From an uncultured Bdellovibrionales bacterium (GTDB lineage Bacteria > Bdellovibrionota > Bdellovibrionia > Bdellovibrionales > Bdellovibrionaceae): DNA of 64,000 bases. Within the stretch, counting starts at the first letter, position 1. Every line of letters begins with the position of its first letter. The DNA is taken from contig CAIYID010000003.1 in assembly GCA_903926205.1 (NCBI GenBank), positions 1 through 64,000 of the forward strand. The letters run 5' to 3'. Below are positions 24,001 through 33,300 of this stretch, piece by piece. Below the pieces are notes generated by a model. That model had not been told where the DNA came from. It saw only the letters and a program-made list of their open reading frames with translations, and searched no databases. Both the position numbers and the translations under genes were made by a program.

Positions 24001-26992
24001 TATTACAAGTTTGTCCTTTGCAACGGGAGACAGTGCTAAGAGTTTTTATTTCTCGGGTCAATATCCTGGGAATAGTCTGAGTTTAAACGCAGTGGATGGG
24101 GCGTCCGTGTTAACCACAGGTTCAATGGCCTGGATGGTGAAGGCGGCGAAGGGTTGGTTAGGAACATTAGGAAGCATCGTCGATAAAATCACCGGAGCTT
24201 TATTGTGGTTCCGCAGTGGTGTGCAGCCAGTTTCAGCGCGTATGAATGCGCCATCGAGTGTTCGGCACTTGCATTTTGATGCTGGAAAAAACTTCCTTTA
24301 TGTGACTGATTCGGCACTTCATCGGGTTTTAAAATACGATTACACAAACCAAAGATATGTGGGTTGGATTGGATTATTTTCAAATCCCAGCAATGCTTCT
24401 GCGATCATGACGGGAAGTAATCAAGCTCTTTACTCAAGCTTGCCATCATCAGCGGCCTGTGTGGCGACACTCAGCGGACAAACCACGCCGGGTTGGTGCT
24501 TGGGCGGACAGTCGGCTGCGACCACTCAAACAACTTCTGGTGCGATGTATTATCCACTAGCAACGACAGATGATGGAACCTATCTTTACGTTGTTGAACA
24601 ATCTTCGCACTCAATCAATCGCTACGATATTAATTCGGGAGCCTTCACAGGTTGGATTGGCGGGATTAGTTCGACACCTTCGACGGCGGGTCCAGGGGGA
24701 CCAGTCAGTTGCACAACGACCTCTTCGGGAATCACTCCGGGCTGGTGCAAAGGCGGAAACACGGCAGTGAACGCCAGCGGCACGACCGGTTGGGGTTATG
24801 GAAATGGAACTTCCTACAATCCAGGAGCTATCACCACAGATGGAGCTTATCTTTATGTCGGCACTTACGGAGCCGTTCTTCGTTTTAACGTGGGAGATGG
24901 CTCATTTGCAGGTTGGGTGGGGGTGGGTTATACCACAGCTCCAACGAGTGGTGCCGCTGGTTGCACCACTTTAGCTAATAATGCCATCACTCCGGGCTGG
25001 TGTAAGGGCGGGACATATCAACTTGCAGGCAATGCCACGATTGTTCAAAACGGTGGGATTTATTATCCATCGAATTTGTATATTAGTAACGGAGTGCTTT
25101 ATGTCGCTCAAGCCGTGTGGGGTGGGAATATCACAAAGTATGATGTTAACACCGGGCAGTTTTTAGGAAAGTTGCCAAATCTACCCTACAACTGGCAAAC
25201 GAATACTTATACAAACGGAGCCAGTCTTGGAATGGCTCAGGATGCTGGAACTGGATATTTTTACTTTGCAGATGCTAACAGAGTTATCGCTGTGGATAAC
25301 ACAGGACTTTTGCAGGGTTGGATGGGTAAAGTCAGCAATAATGGTTCGATGTCTTCAGCCTTAGGAAATACGAATAATTGTTCTTCTTTAGCAGTGAGTG
25401 CCAATACACCCGGCTGGTGTTTAGGAGGAACAGCGAAGGGCGGGATGGATGAGACCTCTTTTGAGGAAGCTTATTCACTTGAAAGTGATAGCAATGGAAA
25501 TCTTTTAGTCGGGCAATATGCTTCCGCGACGATTAAAATATTTAATATGACCACCGGGGCTTATGGAGGCTCTTTGGCATACTCGAGTGTGGCGCCAACG
25601 GCTTGGAGTAATGATGCAAATATCATTGCAGAAAAATATGGTTTTGGGGATGGCGATTTTTATAATCCCACCGGGATTTATAATGATGGAACTTATTTGT
25701 ATGTTGTGGACTCGGTCAATGGCCGGATTAAAAAAATCAGTTTAGCCACTGGTGAACTCATCGGTTGGATTGGTGGGGCAACCACGGTACCTACTGGCGG
25801 AGCCTCTGGCTGTTTAACAATGAATCCAATGGCGATGACTCCGGGTTGGTGTTTGGGAGCTATGCCGAATCCATGGTGGGCGATTAACTTTATTAGCAAT
25901 CCTGCAACGATGCCAGGAGTGATGAATCAGCCGATGGGTCTTACGGGTGATGGAACCTACTTGTATTTGACGGATCAAGGGCTTCATCGCATCAGCAAAT
26001 ACAATGCGGCCACTGGGGCCTATGTGGGTTGGATCGGAATGGTGTCTTCGACTCCGCCATCGGGTGGGGCAACAGGTTGCACGAGCACGGCGAATGGAGC
26101 GTTCACGCCGGGTTGGTGTGTGGGAGGGACCTCTGCTTCCGGCACGGGCGATGGAATGTTGTCTTACCCAAGCGCCATCACTCATGTGGCAGGAAAACTT
26201 TATGTTGTTGATACCAATAATCATCGAGTCTCTTCTTATGATGCGTCGACGGGGGCGTTCAACGGCTGGATCGGTCGTACAAATGCAGCGCCAAGTAGTG
26301 GTTGCACGACGGGTAGTAATGGAAGCTACACCGTTTCGACGAGCGGTTGGTGCAAAGGCGGAACAGCTCAGGCTGGAAACTCAAATGGTGAACGCGGTGG
26401 TGGCTTTTACTTTATGAATGGTTGGTTAGGGTATTACAATGACCAAAGTACCTACGCCAATGCGGGTGCCAACAATGGAATCACCTCGGATGGCACTAAT
26501 ATATATGTTTCGAATTTTTACAATTATCGAATTGATAAATACAATTTAGCGGGAGTTTGGTTGGGAGCGGCGAGAGCTCGTTTTGATTTACTCACTCAAG
26601 TTTGGAGTACTAATCCGGTCACGGTGTCGGCTTGGAATGAAGGTTGTTCTTATCCAAGAGGAATTTGGACCGACGGAACTTACCTTTATGGAACGAGTTA
26701 CAATCCTTGCGGAAGTGGTGTTGCTGGTTCGCCGGCCGTCTTTAAAATGAATCTTTCCACAGGAAGTATGGTGGGTTGGCAAGGGGCGATTTTGCCAGGA
26801 AATTCACCGACAGCTGGTGATACGGGTTGTGCTGGCGCGACGACGGCTACGCCAGGTTGGTGTACAGGTGGCGTGGCCCTCAGTAATTATAAAATGGGTC
26901 AGTTTAGTGAAGCTCGGTATATCACAGGTGATAGTTTTTATATTTACGTCACGGATGTGAATACCCAAAGGGTCACTCGAATACCTAAATAG
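21062..26992 (+). CDS. giant lipoprotein: Ig-like modules plus NHL-type propeller
   Basis: This 1976-residue lipoprotein has a lipobox FLTGC near residue 25. Order of parts: one fibronectin-type module (residues 40-135), Ig-like/invasin-like modules (to about 1000) including QLVFTTQP and AKLGFFIQP repeats, four modules each with a cysteine pair (GSCSSS...GACTG type), then a C-terminal region of about 950 residues with NHL-like repeats. Each repeat has a DGTYLYV-D and GAF-GWIG strand. Eight inserted loops carry a C...TPGWC cysteine pair. I chose GTG 21062 because GGAGGG lies six bases upstream; ATG 21080 is an alternative, and the longest frame from 20954 has no ribosome site. It should be displayed on the cell surface as a binding or adhesin-like protein. 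It is the first gene of an operon with the next two. Confidence 0.8.
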   Translation: MNHLFIMSKTSLLLALMSASIFLTGCVPQNVGLDKNSLNLKTVAGSSFPGLTSAQTISNSKVKLSWNAAMDASVVAYNIYDTTLMFSPKLIKTVPIPATSATILSLNSDVYYAFRVRAVDAFGGEDSNVHDLGAIPYGGVVSSSVQSATTTILTYNDGSNADLINVYCKVGTTAVTETLLASVPASSPTQTTLNNLVPGTTYTCRVALVIGGFEDNNTVTTTFIPLGQATQLVFTTQPTSSTAGVALPSQPVIAIEDVNGNILTAGPDSSTLITLTISTFSPSLGTVRGTATVTAVHGVASFSGINFQESGTKILTATKTDTSGSLNGSGPLTADSNSFVISSGAVSVTTSSIAISPAVPPSSPLVADGNSSYSVVITLKDQYSNPISGIKPQFISSISGDTLSQPTTNTGANGQVSGSISTLTADESAPFRTLSISSPSGLSSLTTLAPFLPGTPAKLGFFIQPTNSPAGLNGIANIQLAIEDVNGNVINTGTESSGSITITIASNVNGATLSGTTTVSAVNGIATFSGLGIDKTATGYKLLASAGGYSPAYSNAFNVTAGVPQKIAITGASSVVSGSCSSSITVRLQDNGNNPSNALASTPLTISGLGSAALYTSGACTGTPLGGTLTFTAGTNTKTIYLKDFAGESLTLTLTDSSHVLTTGTRVILVNPDKISLTAAMPSPPAVAGTPMSVVAGVCSPPILITPTSENNAAAPLFNITTVAVTGVAGSSATLYSDSSCTQVLTPTSVSLPVTAGGLYPIKVYLKDSVAESFNLNVSDPNGIMATTSSTQTITILPSNINFTGPNSVVAGKCSTAFNVILKDVAGNSVVATSNTTLTINGLSGTQGKFYSTSACSGAPMTSSLTVPANSSMMTVYFSDTNAEALNIHISDPAGLMANSQTIAIGISPAAFSITGPTPANSDTTVCAGPFTVRTMDGATPTPNVTAAIGALTANLNVTGYPTGFSSAGTFYSDNSCTNIITSLSFATGDSAKSFYFSGQYPGNSLSLNAVDGASVLTTGSMAWMVKAAKGWLGTLGSIVDKITGALLWFRSGVQPVSARMNAPSSVRHLHFDAGKNFLYVTDSALHRVLKYDYTNQRYVGWIGLFSNPSNASAIMTGSNQALYSSLPSSAACVATLSGQTTPGWCLGGQSAATTQTTSGAMYYPLATTDDGTYLYVVEQSSHSINRYDINSGAFTGWIGGISSTPSTAGPGGPVSCTTTSSGITPGWCKGGNTAVNASGTTGWGYGNGTSYNPGAITTDGAYLYVGTYGAVLRFNVGDGSFAGWVGVGYTTAPTSGAAGCTTLANNAITPGWCKGGTYQLAGNATIVQNGGIYYPSNLYISNGVLYVAQAVWGGNITKYDVNTGQFLGKLPNLPYNWQTNTYTNGASLGMAQDAGTGYFYFADANRVIAVDNTGLLQGWMGKVSNNGSMSSALGNTNNCSSLAVSANTPGWCLGGTAKGGMDETSFEEAYSLESDSNGNLLVGQYASATIKIFNMTTGAYGGSLAYSSVAPTAWSNDANIIAEKYGFGDGDFYNPTGIYNDGTYLYVVDSVNGRIKKISLATGELIGWIGGATTVPTGGASGCLTMNPMAMTPGWCLGAMPNPWWAINFISNPATMPGVMNQPMGLTGDGTYLYLTDQGLHRISKYNAATGAYVGWIGMVSSTPPSGGATGCTSTANGAFTPGWCVGGTSASGTGDGMLSYPSAITHVAGKLYVVDTNNHRVSSYDASTGAFNGWIGRTNAAPSSGCTTGSNGSYTVSTSGWCKGGTAQAGNSNGERGGGFYFMNGWLGYYNDQSTYANAGANNGITSDGTNIYVSNFYNYRIDKYNLAGVWLGAARARFDLLTQVWSTNPVTVSAWNEGCSYPRGIWTDGTYLYGTSYNPCGSGVAGSPAVFKMNLSTGSMVGWQGAILPGNSPTAGDTGCAGATTATPGWCTGGVALSNYKMGQFSEARYITGDSFYIYVTDVNTQRVTRIPK

Positions 26993-27017
26993 GATTGTGA
27001 AAGAAAAAGGGACGTGG

Positions 27018-30000
27018 ATGAGAATTGTGTTGAAAAGAATTTTTTTAAAACTGTTCAGAGGACAAGTGGTGCTTGCGTTGGCATTTTTTGGCCTTGCGAC
27101 GAGCCTCACCGCTTGTCACAGTGGTGGAGCCCTTTCTGCACCAGTGCAACTTTCGACAGGGGGTCCGACCCTCGTTCCAACAATTGCCACTCCTGCGGCA
27201 AGTCCTTTCTATTCCTCCAGCAACTCTTTGGTGATTTCAGGAACCTGCATGACCGGAGATCTCGTTACTTTGAGTGGCCCATCAGGAGCGGTACAGACTT
27301 GTGCCAATGGAAGTTTTTCTTTTACAGTCCTTGCCAGTAACGATGGAGTTTACAGCTATCTTGTGACTCAAATGGATGGCAAGGGAACGATTTCAGCCCC
27401 TGCCTCCATGGTCTGGGTTCGTAAAACGAGTATTGCTCAGCCTGTCGTGCTCACGCCAACAGCAAGTCCATTTTTATCAGCACAAACGGTTTTATCAATT
27501 TCTGGTTCATGTGAAACTGGCGCGGTCGTGACCTTGTCAGGCGATGGGGTTGGCTCGAGTGTTTGTGTGGGCTCTCATTTTAACCTGTCTTTACCAAAAT
27601 TTATTGATGGTGATTACAATATAGTTGTGACTCAAACTGATGCTGCTAATAATTCTGCAAGTGTTTCTTTAATTTGGAAAAAGCACGCTTTGTTAGCTTC
27701 TCCAGCGAATCCCTTTATTCAAGTTGTAACACCTCAAATATTTACGCTGAGCGGAGGCTCGGGCTCTTACACTGTTAATTTAGCTACAAATAATTCTGGA
27801 GGAAATTTTAATTCGGCAACGAATACTTACACCACAGGAAGCGTAGCAAATGTTGCAGATACTTTGACCGTCACAGACACACTCGGAACCTCAGTCAATG
27901 TCGTTATTACGACCGTGGCAGGGCCTGCTGATCACTTGGTCTACGGAGCGACAAGTGGAAATGGTCAAACCACGACAATTGGTGGAAACTTGAGCTTACC
28001 ACTTGCGGTGCAGGTCGTGGATCAATATGGAAATGGAATTGCACACTACCCTTTATATTTTAGAGTTCTTCAAGGCGATGCCTCAATCACTAGCGCGATA
28101 TTACAGCTTTCGGATTTGACGGGCCTGTCGCAAATTAATGTCAAAATGGGTGACTCGGCTATTTCGAATATTATCGAGGTGGCGCCATTCAATGCTGTTC
28201 TTCCGGATAACGCAGGGTCTGGGAATGGGAAAATTACTTTTTCAGAGACCGCTACTTTTTCTGGCAAAGGCAATATGGGTGCCTTTTTCACCGTTGGTCA
28301 AAATCCGACAGGTTTAGTCATGGCAGATTTAAATGGTGATGGAAATTTGGATGCAGTTGTACTTAATACCGGTGATCCCAGCATTGGAATACTTCTAGGC
28401 TTGGGAAATGGCTTATTTTCAAACATGACAAAGATTCATCCTATTTGCAGCTCTCCGAATGGAATCGCGGTCGGTGATTTGCGAGGTAATGGAAAAAAAG
28501 ACTTGGTGATCACTTGTGGAAATTCGGTTGTAAATGCCATGCAGGTTTTATTAGGAAATGGTGACGGCACCTTTCAAACGCCTATAAATATTCTTTTAGA
28601 AAATGGTGAAAATATTCCTAATGCTATTTTGCTAGCAGATTTAGATGGAGATGGAAAACTCGACGTGGTCATCACTGCCGCCGGAAGTGCCCAAGTTTCT
28701 GTTCGGCTAGGAAAAGGAGATGGAACCTTCAATGCCGCTCAGTCTTACAATGTTGGAGCTTCACCGACGGCCATCGCAGTTGCCGATATCAAGAAAAGCG
28801 GCAAATTAGATCTCATCGTTGTAAATTCTGGAGATGATACTTTTAGTGTTTTATTAAACCAGGGTGGTGGACTTTTTGGTCCGCAAGTCAGTTTTGGAAC
28901 TGGAAATTCTCCGGTCTCCGTTGCCGTTGGTGATTTTGATAGCGATGGTTTCCCAGATCTCGCAGTCATAGAGAATGGAGATAGCCAAGTCACAATTTAT
29001 ATTAATGATAAAACCGGAGGTTTTAATAGTGGAACTGTCGTGCCTGTGGGATCAAATCCGAATTCCATTTTCGCAAAAGACATAGATGGCGATGGTAAAA
29101 TTGATCTTATTATTTCTAACGGAGACGACAATACTGTGACCGTCGCCTATGGACAGGGAAATGGTCTTTTTACTGGAATAGGATATTTTCCTGTAACGAT
29201 GAATCCATCATTTGTAACAACAGGAGATGTTAATAAAGATGGACAGCAAGATATTTTAGTGGTTGGAAACGGCAATAGACAATTGCAAGTATTGCCTGGA
29301 CAGCCTGGTAGAGTTTTTGATTATTCGACTCTTGTCGACACGAATCCAACGGCAGGAGCTGTTGCTGATTTTGATGGAGATGGGAAATTAGATGTTGCAG
29401 TGATTGCAACCGGAGCAAAAACTTTAAATATTTTAAAAGGTTTTGGGAATGGTTTATTTGCTCTTACAGGGACCTTGTCCACAAGTGATAATTCCAGTGC
29501 AGTGATCGCGGCAGATTTGCGTAACAATGGAAAAAAAGACCTGATCGTGACAAATCCGAATAAATCAAGCATTCGAGTTTTCTTGGGTAATGGCGATGGG
29601 ACTTTTGCTGCGGGGGTCGATTATGCGGTTGGAAACGGTCCTGCAGCAGTGATCGCGAAAGATTTTAATCTTGATGGAAAACTAGATTTAGCGGTTGTTA
29701 ATAGTGGCAGTAATAATGTCAGCATTTTAATGGGTAATGGCGATGGAACCTTCCAAGCGCAAGTGGTTTATTTGGTAGCGGGAGCTCCTTCCGCCATTGC
29801 GGCAGCAGATTTCAATGGTGATCATGTTTTTGACTTAGCTGTTACAAATAAGGCAAGCAACACAGTCAGTATTTTGATTGGAAACTCCAATGGAACTTTT
29901 CAAACTCATATTGATTATCAAACGGGCGGAGGCCCTAGTGCCGTACTTGCTGCTGACATTAACAATGATGGAAATATGGATTTGGCCGTGGCTAATATGA

Positions 30001-30329
30001 ATGACGGCTCTGTTAATGTCTTAATTGGTAACGGCGATGGTTCATTTAGAAATCCGACGACTTTTTTTGCCGGCTTAAATCCTCAAGCAATGATTATGGG
30101 TGATTTTAATGGAGATGGAAAATTAGATTTAGCCGTAACGAACGGAATAAATAATGTTTTCACCATTTTGTTGGGCTCCGGAAATGGTCAGTTCAATACA
30201 ACCTTAAGTGTTGATACAAATGGCGCCGCCAATGGACTCGTGGGCGCAGATTTTAATGGTGATGGCGCAGTAGATATTATGATTTTTGATGGAACAAACA
30301 ATGCTGTTAAATTGTGGTTGGGACACTGA
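27018..30329 (+). CDS. giant lipoprotein: FG-GAP/VCBS repeat protein
   Basis: This 1103-residue lipoprotein has a leader ending at SLTAC. Two short Ig-like domains (ASPFYSSSNSLVISG and ASPFLSAQTVLSISG), each with a cysteine pair, precede a Big-like region. From about residue 425 to the end there are 14 repeats of the type AADFNGDGKLDLAV...ILLGNGDGTF. The DxNxDGxxD motif is the calcium-binding loop of integrin-like FG-GAP propellers. Two seven-bladed propellers would account for 14 blades. ATG 27018 has an AAAAAGG site seven bases upstream; GTG 26997 is the other choice. The start lies 25 bases after the previous stop, so the gene is in the same operon. A calcium-stabilised binding protein on the cell surface is expected. 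Confidence 0.82.
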   Translation: MRIVLKRIFLKLFRGQVVLALAFFGLATSLTACHSGGALSAPVQLSTGGPTLVPTIATPAASPFYSSSNSLVISGTCMTGDLVTLSGPSGAVQTCANGSFSFTVLASNDGVYSYLVTQMDGKGTISAPASMVWVRKTSIAQPVVLTPTASPFLSAQTVLSISGSCETGAVVTLSGDGVGSSVCVGSHFNLSLPKFIDGDYNIVVTQTDAANNSASVSLIWKKHALLASPANPFIQVVTPQIFTLSGGSGSYTVNLATNNSGGNFNSATNTYTTGSVANVADTLTVTDTLGTSVNVVITTVAGPADHLVYGATSGNGQTTTIGGNLSLPLAVQVVDQYGNGIAHYPLYFRVLQGDASITSAILQLSDLTGLSQINVKMGDSAISNIIEVAPFNAVLPDNAGSGNGKITFSETATFSGKGNMGAFFTVGQNPTGLVMADLNGDGNLDAVVLNTGDPSIGILLGLGNGLFSNMTKIHPICSSPNGIAVGDLRGNGKKDLVITCGNSVVNAMQVLLGNGDGTFQTPINILLENGENIPNAILLADLDGDGKLDVVITAAGSAQVSVRLGKGDGTFNAAQSYNVGASPTAIAVADIKKSGKLDLIVVNSGDDTFSVLLNQGGGLFGPQVSFGTGNSPVSVAVGDFDSDGFPDLAVIENGDSQVTIYINDKTGGFNSGTVVPVGSNPNSIFAKDIDGDGKIDLIISNGDDNTVTVAYGQGNGLFTGIGYFPVTMNPSFVTTGDVNKDGQQDILVVGNGNRQLQVLPGQPGRVFDYSTLVDTNPTAGAVADFDGDGKLDVAVIATGAKTLNILKGFGNGLFALTGTLSTSDNSSAVIAADLRNNGKKDLIVTNPNKSSIRVFLGNGDGTFAAGVDYAVGNGPAAVIAKDFNLDGKLDLAVVNSGSNNVSILMGNGDGTFQAQVVYLVAGAPSAIAAADFNGDHVFDLAVTNKASNTVSILIGNSNGTFQTHIDYQTGGGPSAVLAADINNDGNMDLAVANMNDGSVNVLIGNGDGSFRNPTTFFAGLNPQAMIMGDFNGDGKLDLAVTNGINNVFTILLGSGNGQFNTTLSVDTNGAANGLVGADFNGDGAVDIMIFDGTNNAVKLWLGH

Positions 30330-30366
30330 CAAAGTTGGACGTTTTTTGAAAGGATTTTTGTAAACA

Positions 30367-33300
30367 GTGGAATGTGGACTATTTAAAAGGCTATTGACAG
30401 CCATTATTCTTACTCTCACTTTTGCAGGTTGCAGCTTTAAGCAATCAGCGACAGTCCCTACGCCAACGATGGTGAAGCTGACAAGCATGACCCTTGTTTC
30501 TTATACATCAACCGTGGCCACAGTTAATCTTACGGGAACTTTACCTGCCTCAGTGATCAGCGCACAAAGTCCAGTCCAGTTTTTTACAGATTCCACCTGT
30601 GGTGGTTCAAAAGTTGGGCAAGGATTAGCAAGTGATTTTTCCGGTCAAGGCGTTCAGCTTTTATTGCCAGTCTCTGTGACAAGTCATATTTATTTTTCGA
30701 CAAATACTGTTTCTGGATGTTTTTATGTTGGTGATTTTAATTTTTCCCCGGGTCAGCCTCTGCCACCAGTTTTTAATAGCACAAGTCCATCTTCCCCTTC
30801 CGCCGTTTCTTACGAACCAGCCATTTTTGGAACAGCCTTAATTAATTCAACAGTGAATCTTTATACCGATGTGAATTGTACGCAGCTGGTGGGTTCTGGC
30901 TCTTCTTCTGATTTTTCCTCCATTGGAGTGCAGGTCACTTTATTACCAGATACCACCTCTTCGATTTATGGTGAAGTGGTAGATCCTGTGGGGACCGTGT
31001 CTACATGTTCTTTGTTGACTCAATATCAACATAGTAGTCTTGGTCCGAGTCCTCCCGTTTTCCTTTCAACGAATCCTGCCTCACCGAATAATTTATCTTT
31101 AACACCGGTGCTGACGGGAACGGTTTCTACTGGCACGGTAACAGTTTCTGTCTATGGCGACTCGGCATGCTCAAATCTTTTAGTCTCAGGCTTGGCCACC
31201 GATTTTACCTCGACAGGTTTTCAACTCACAGTCACGGCAAACTCTTTGTCCACGCTTTACGCGCAAGCTTACGATGCGGCGGGATTACCCTCTGTTTGTA
31301 GTTATTTAACAAACTATTTGTATGACAATGTCGCACCTGCGGCACCAACCTACAGCTCTGCAAACCCTGTGACACCCACTCGATTAACGATTTATCCAAA
31401 AATTTCAGGTCTTTCTTCCGCAGATACTGTTCAGATGAAGTTTTTCAATTCCATTTTGTGTTTGGTGCAAATTGGAGCTGGAAGTAAGGCTGAATTCGAA
31501 AGCACAGGGATCATTGCGGGGGTCGCTCCAAATGCGATCACACCAATTTATGCCGTGGCCGTGGACAGTGCTGGAAATAACTCAGCCTGCACTCATTTTG
31601 TGGATTACTTGAATAATACCATTCCACCAAGTTTACCTATTTTTGGATCAACAACACCGCCGTCACCAAATAATATTTCTTCGAATCCAATGATCATTGG
31701 AATCGCTTCGTTAGAAACAGTTTCTTTGAACTTTTTTTCTGACTCTAATTGTACCGCTCAGATGGGTACAGGAACTGCCGATGATTATAATGGAGCTGGA
31801 ATTTTGCTTACGACCCCTGCCATTCCGAATTCAGTGAATATAACAAATGTTTTTGTGGAAGCGATTGATGCCGAGGGAAATGTCAGCGAGTGTTCTCAGT
31901 TGACGACTTATGGATATTCAACGGCAAAGGCTCAGCCAGCCGCGTTTTTACAAAGCATTCCGAAATCGCCATCGAATACAAGTAAAAAACCTTGGATTCT
32001 CGGTACGGCTCCGGCTTCAGTTTCATTCGTGCGGTTATTCAACGATTCTTCTTGTCTCCAAAATTTGGGTTCTGCTAGTCGAAGCACTTTTTCAGCCATG
32101 GGAATTCAAATCACAGTGAATGCGAATACTTCGACAGATCTTTATTCGCTGACAACTGACGTTTACGGCAATGATTCTGATTGCACCTATTTGACTACTT
32201 ATGTGCATGATAATATTTCTCCTTTGGCACCAAGCTTTTTAGCCTCAACGCCGATTTCACCGAATAACCAATCAACAACCCCTTTGATTCAAGGTTCCGT
32301 AGTCACGAATATTATTGGAAAACCGCTCACAACATCAGTTGTAAAGTTTTACGATAATTTCTTATGTCTTGGACAGTTGGGACATGGGGCACCTGCAACG
32401 TTCACTTCCTCTGGAATAATGATCGAAGTTCCGCCCAACGTTGCAAGCACGGTCTACGCGCAAACTGGAGATGCCGCCGGAAATACAAGTTCTTGCACTT
32501 TCATGCTGAATTACACTCATGACACCAATCCGCCAGGAAGACCAATTTTAGGTTCAGCAACACCGATGACGCCGTCTTACAGTCGTAAAACAATTATCAA
32601 GGGAAGTTTGGCTTCAAATTTTGATATTGTGGCTTCTGCTAATGTTAATTTTTATCGTGATTCTTCTTGCCTTAATTTATTGGGAACTGGACTTGCGAGT
32701 GATTACATCGGAAGCGGGATTTCCCTCGTGGAAGACCAAAATCAGACGACCACGATGTATGGACAAACGATTGATATTGTCGGGAATCTATCTGTTTGTA
32801 CTCATTTACTGGATTTTGTCCATAGTGATGTTCCTCCCGCAAATTTACAGGCCACACAAAATTTGGATGGATCAGTTAGTTTGGGATGGTCTCCTGACAC
32901 TTTGGCATCGCCAAATCCTGTGTATGAAGTTAAGCGCTCAAGAGTGAGCGGTGGTCCTTATGCCGTATTAACATGGAATCAAAATGGCAATAGCTATACA
33001 GATTATTCAGTTAGCAATGGAAAAACTTATTATTATGTCGTGGCGGCCACAAATAATACTGGGGCGAGTTTGGATTCAAGTGAAGTGGCAATAACCGTGA
33101 CCGCGACGGCGGCTCAAACACCAACGGTTTTGCAAGCAACCCCTGGGTCAAATTTGATCGTATTAAACTGGAATGGCTTTCAGCCAGATATGTTTTATAA
33201 AATCTTGCGTGCGACACAAACCGGAGGTCCTTATTCTGAATTTGCAATAGATATTAATGGGACCTCCTACACAGATAAATCAGTTATCAACGGTATAACT

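Noticed and set aside
25814-26417. Overlapping long frames on both strands inside the NHL-like repeats
   Set aside because: They are low-complexity Arg/Ser-rich shadows of the repetitive coding strand and have no ribosome site or recognisable domain.
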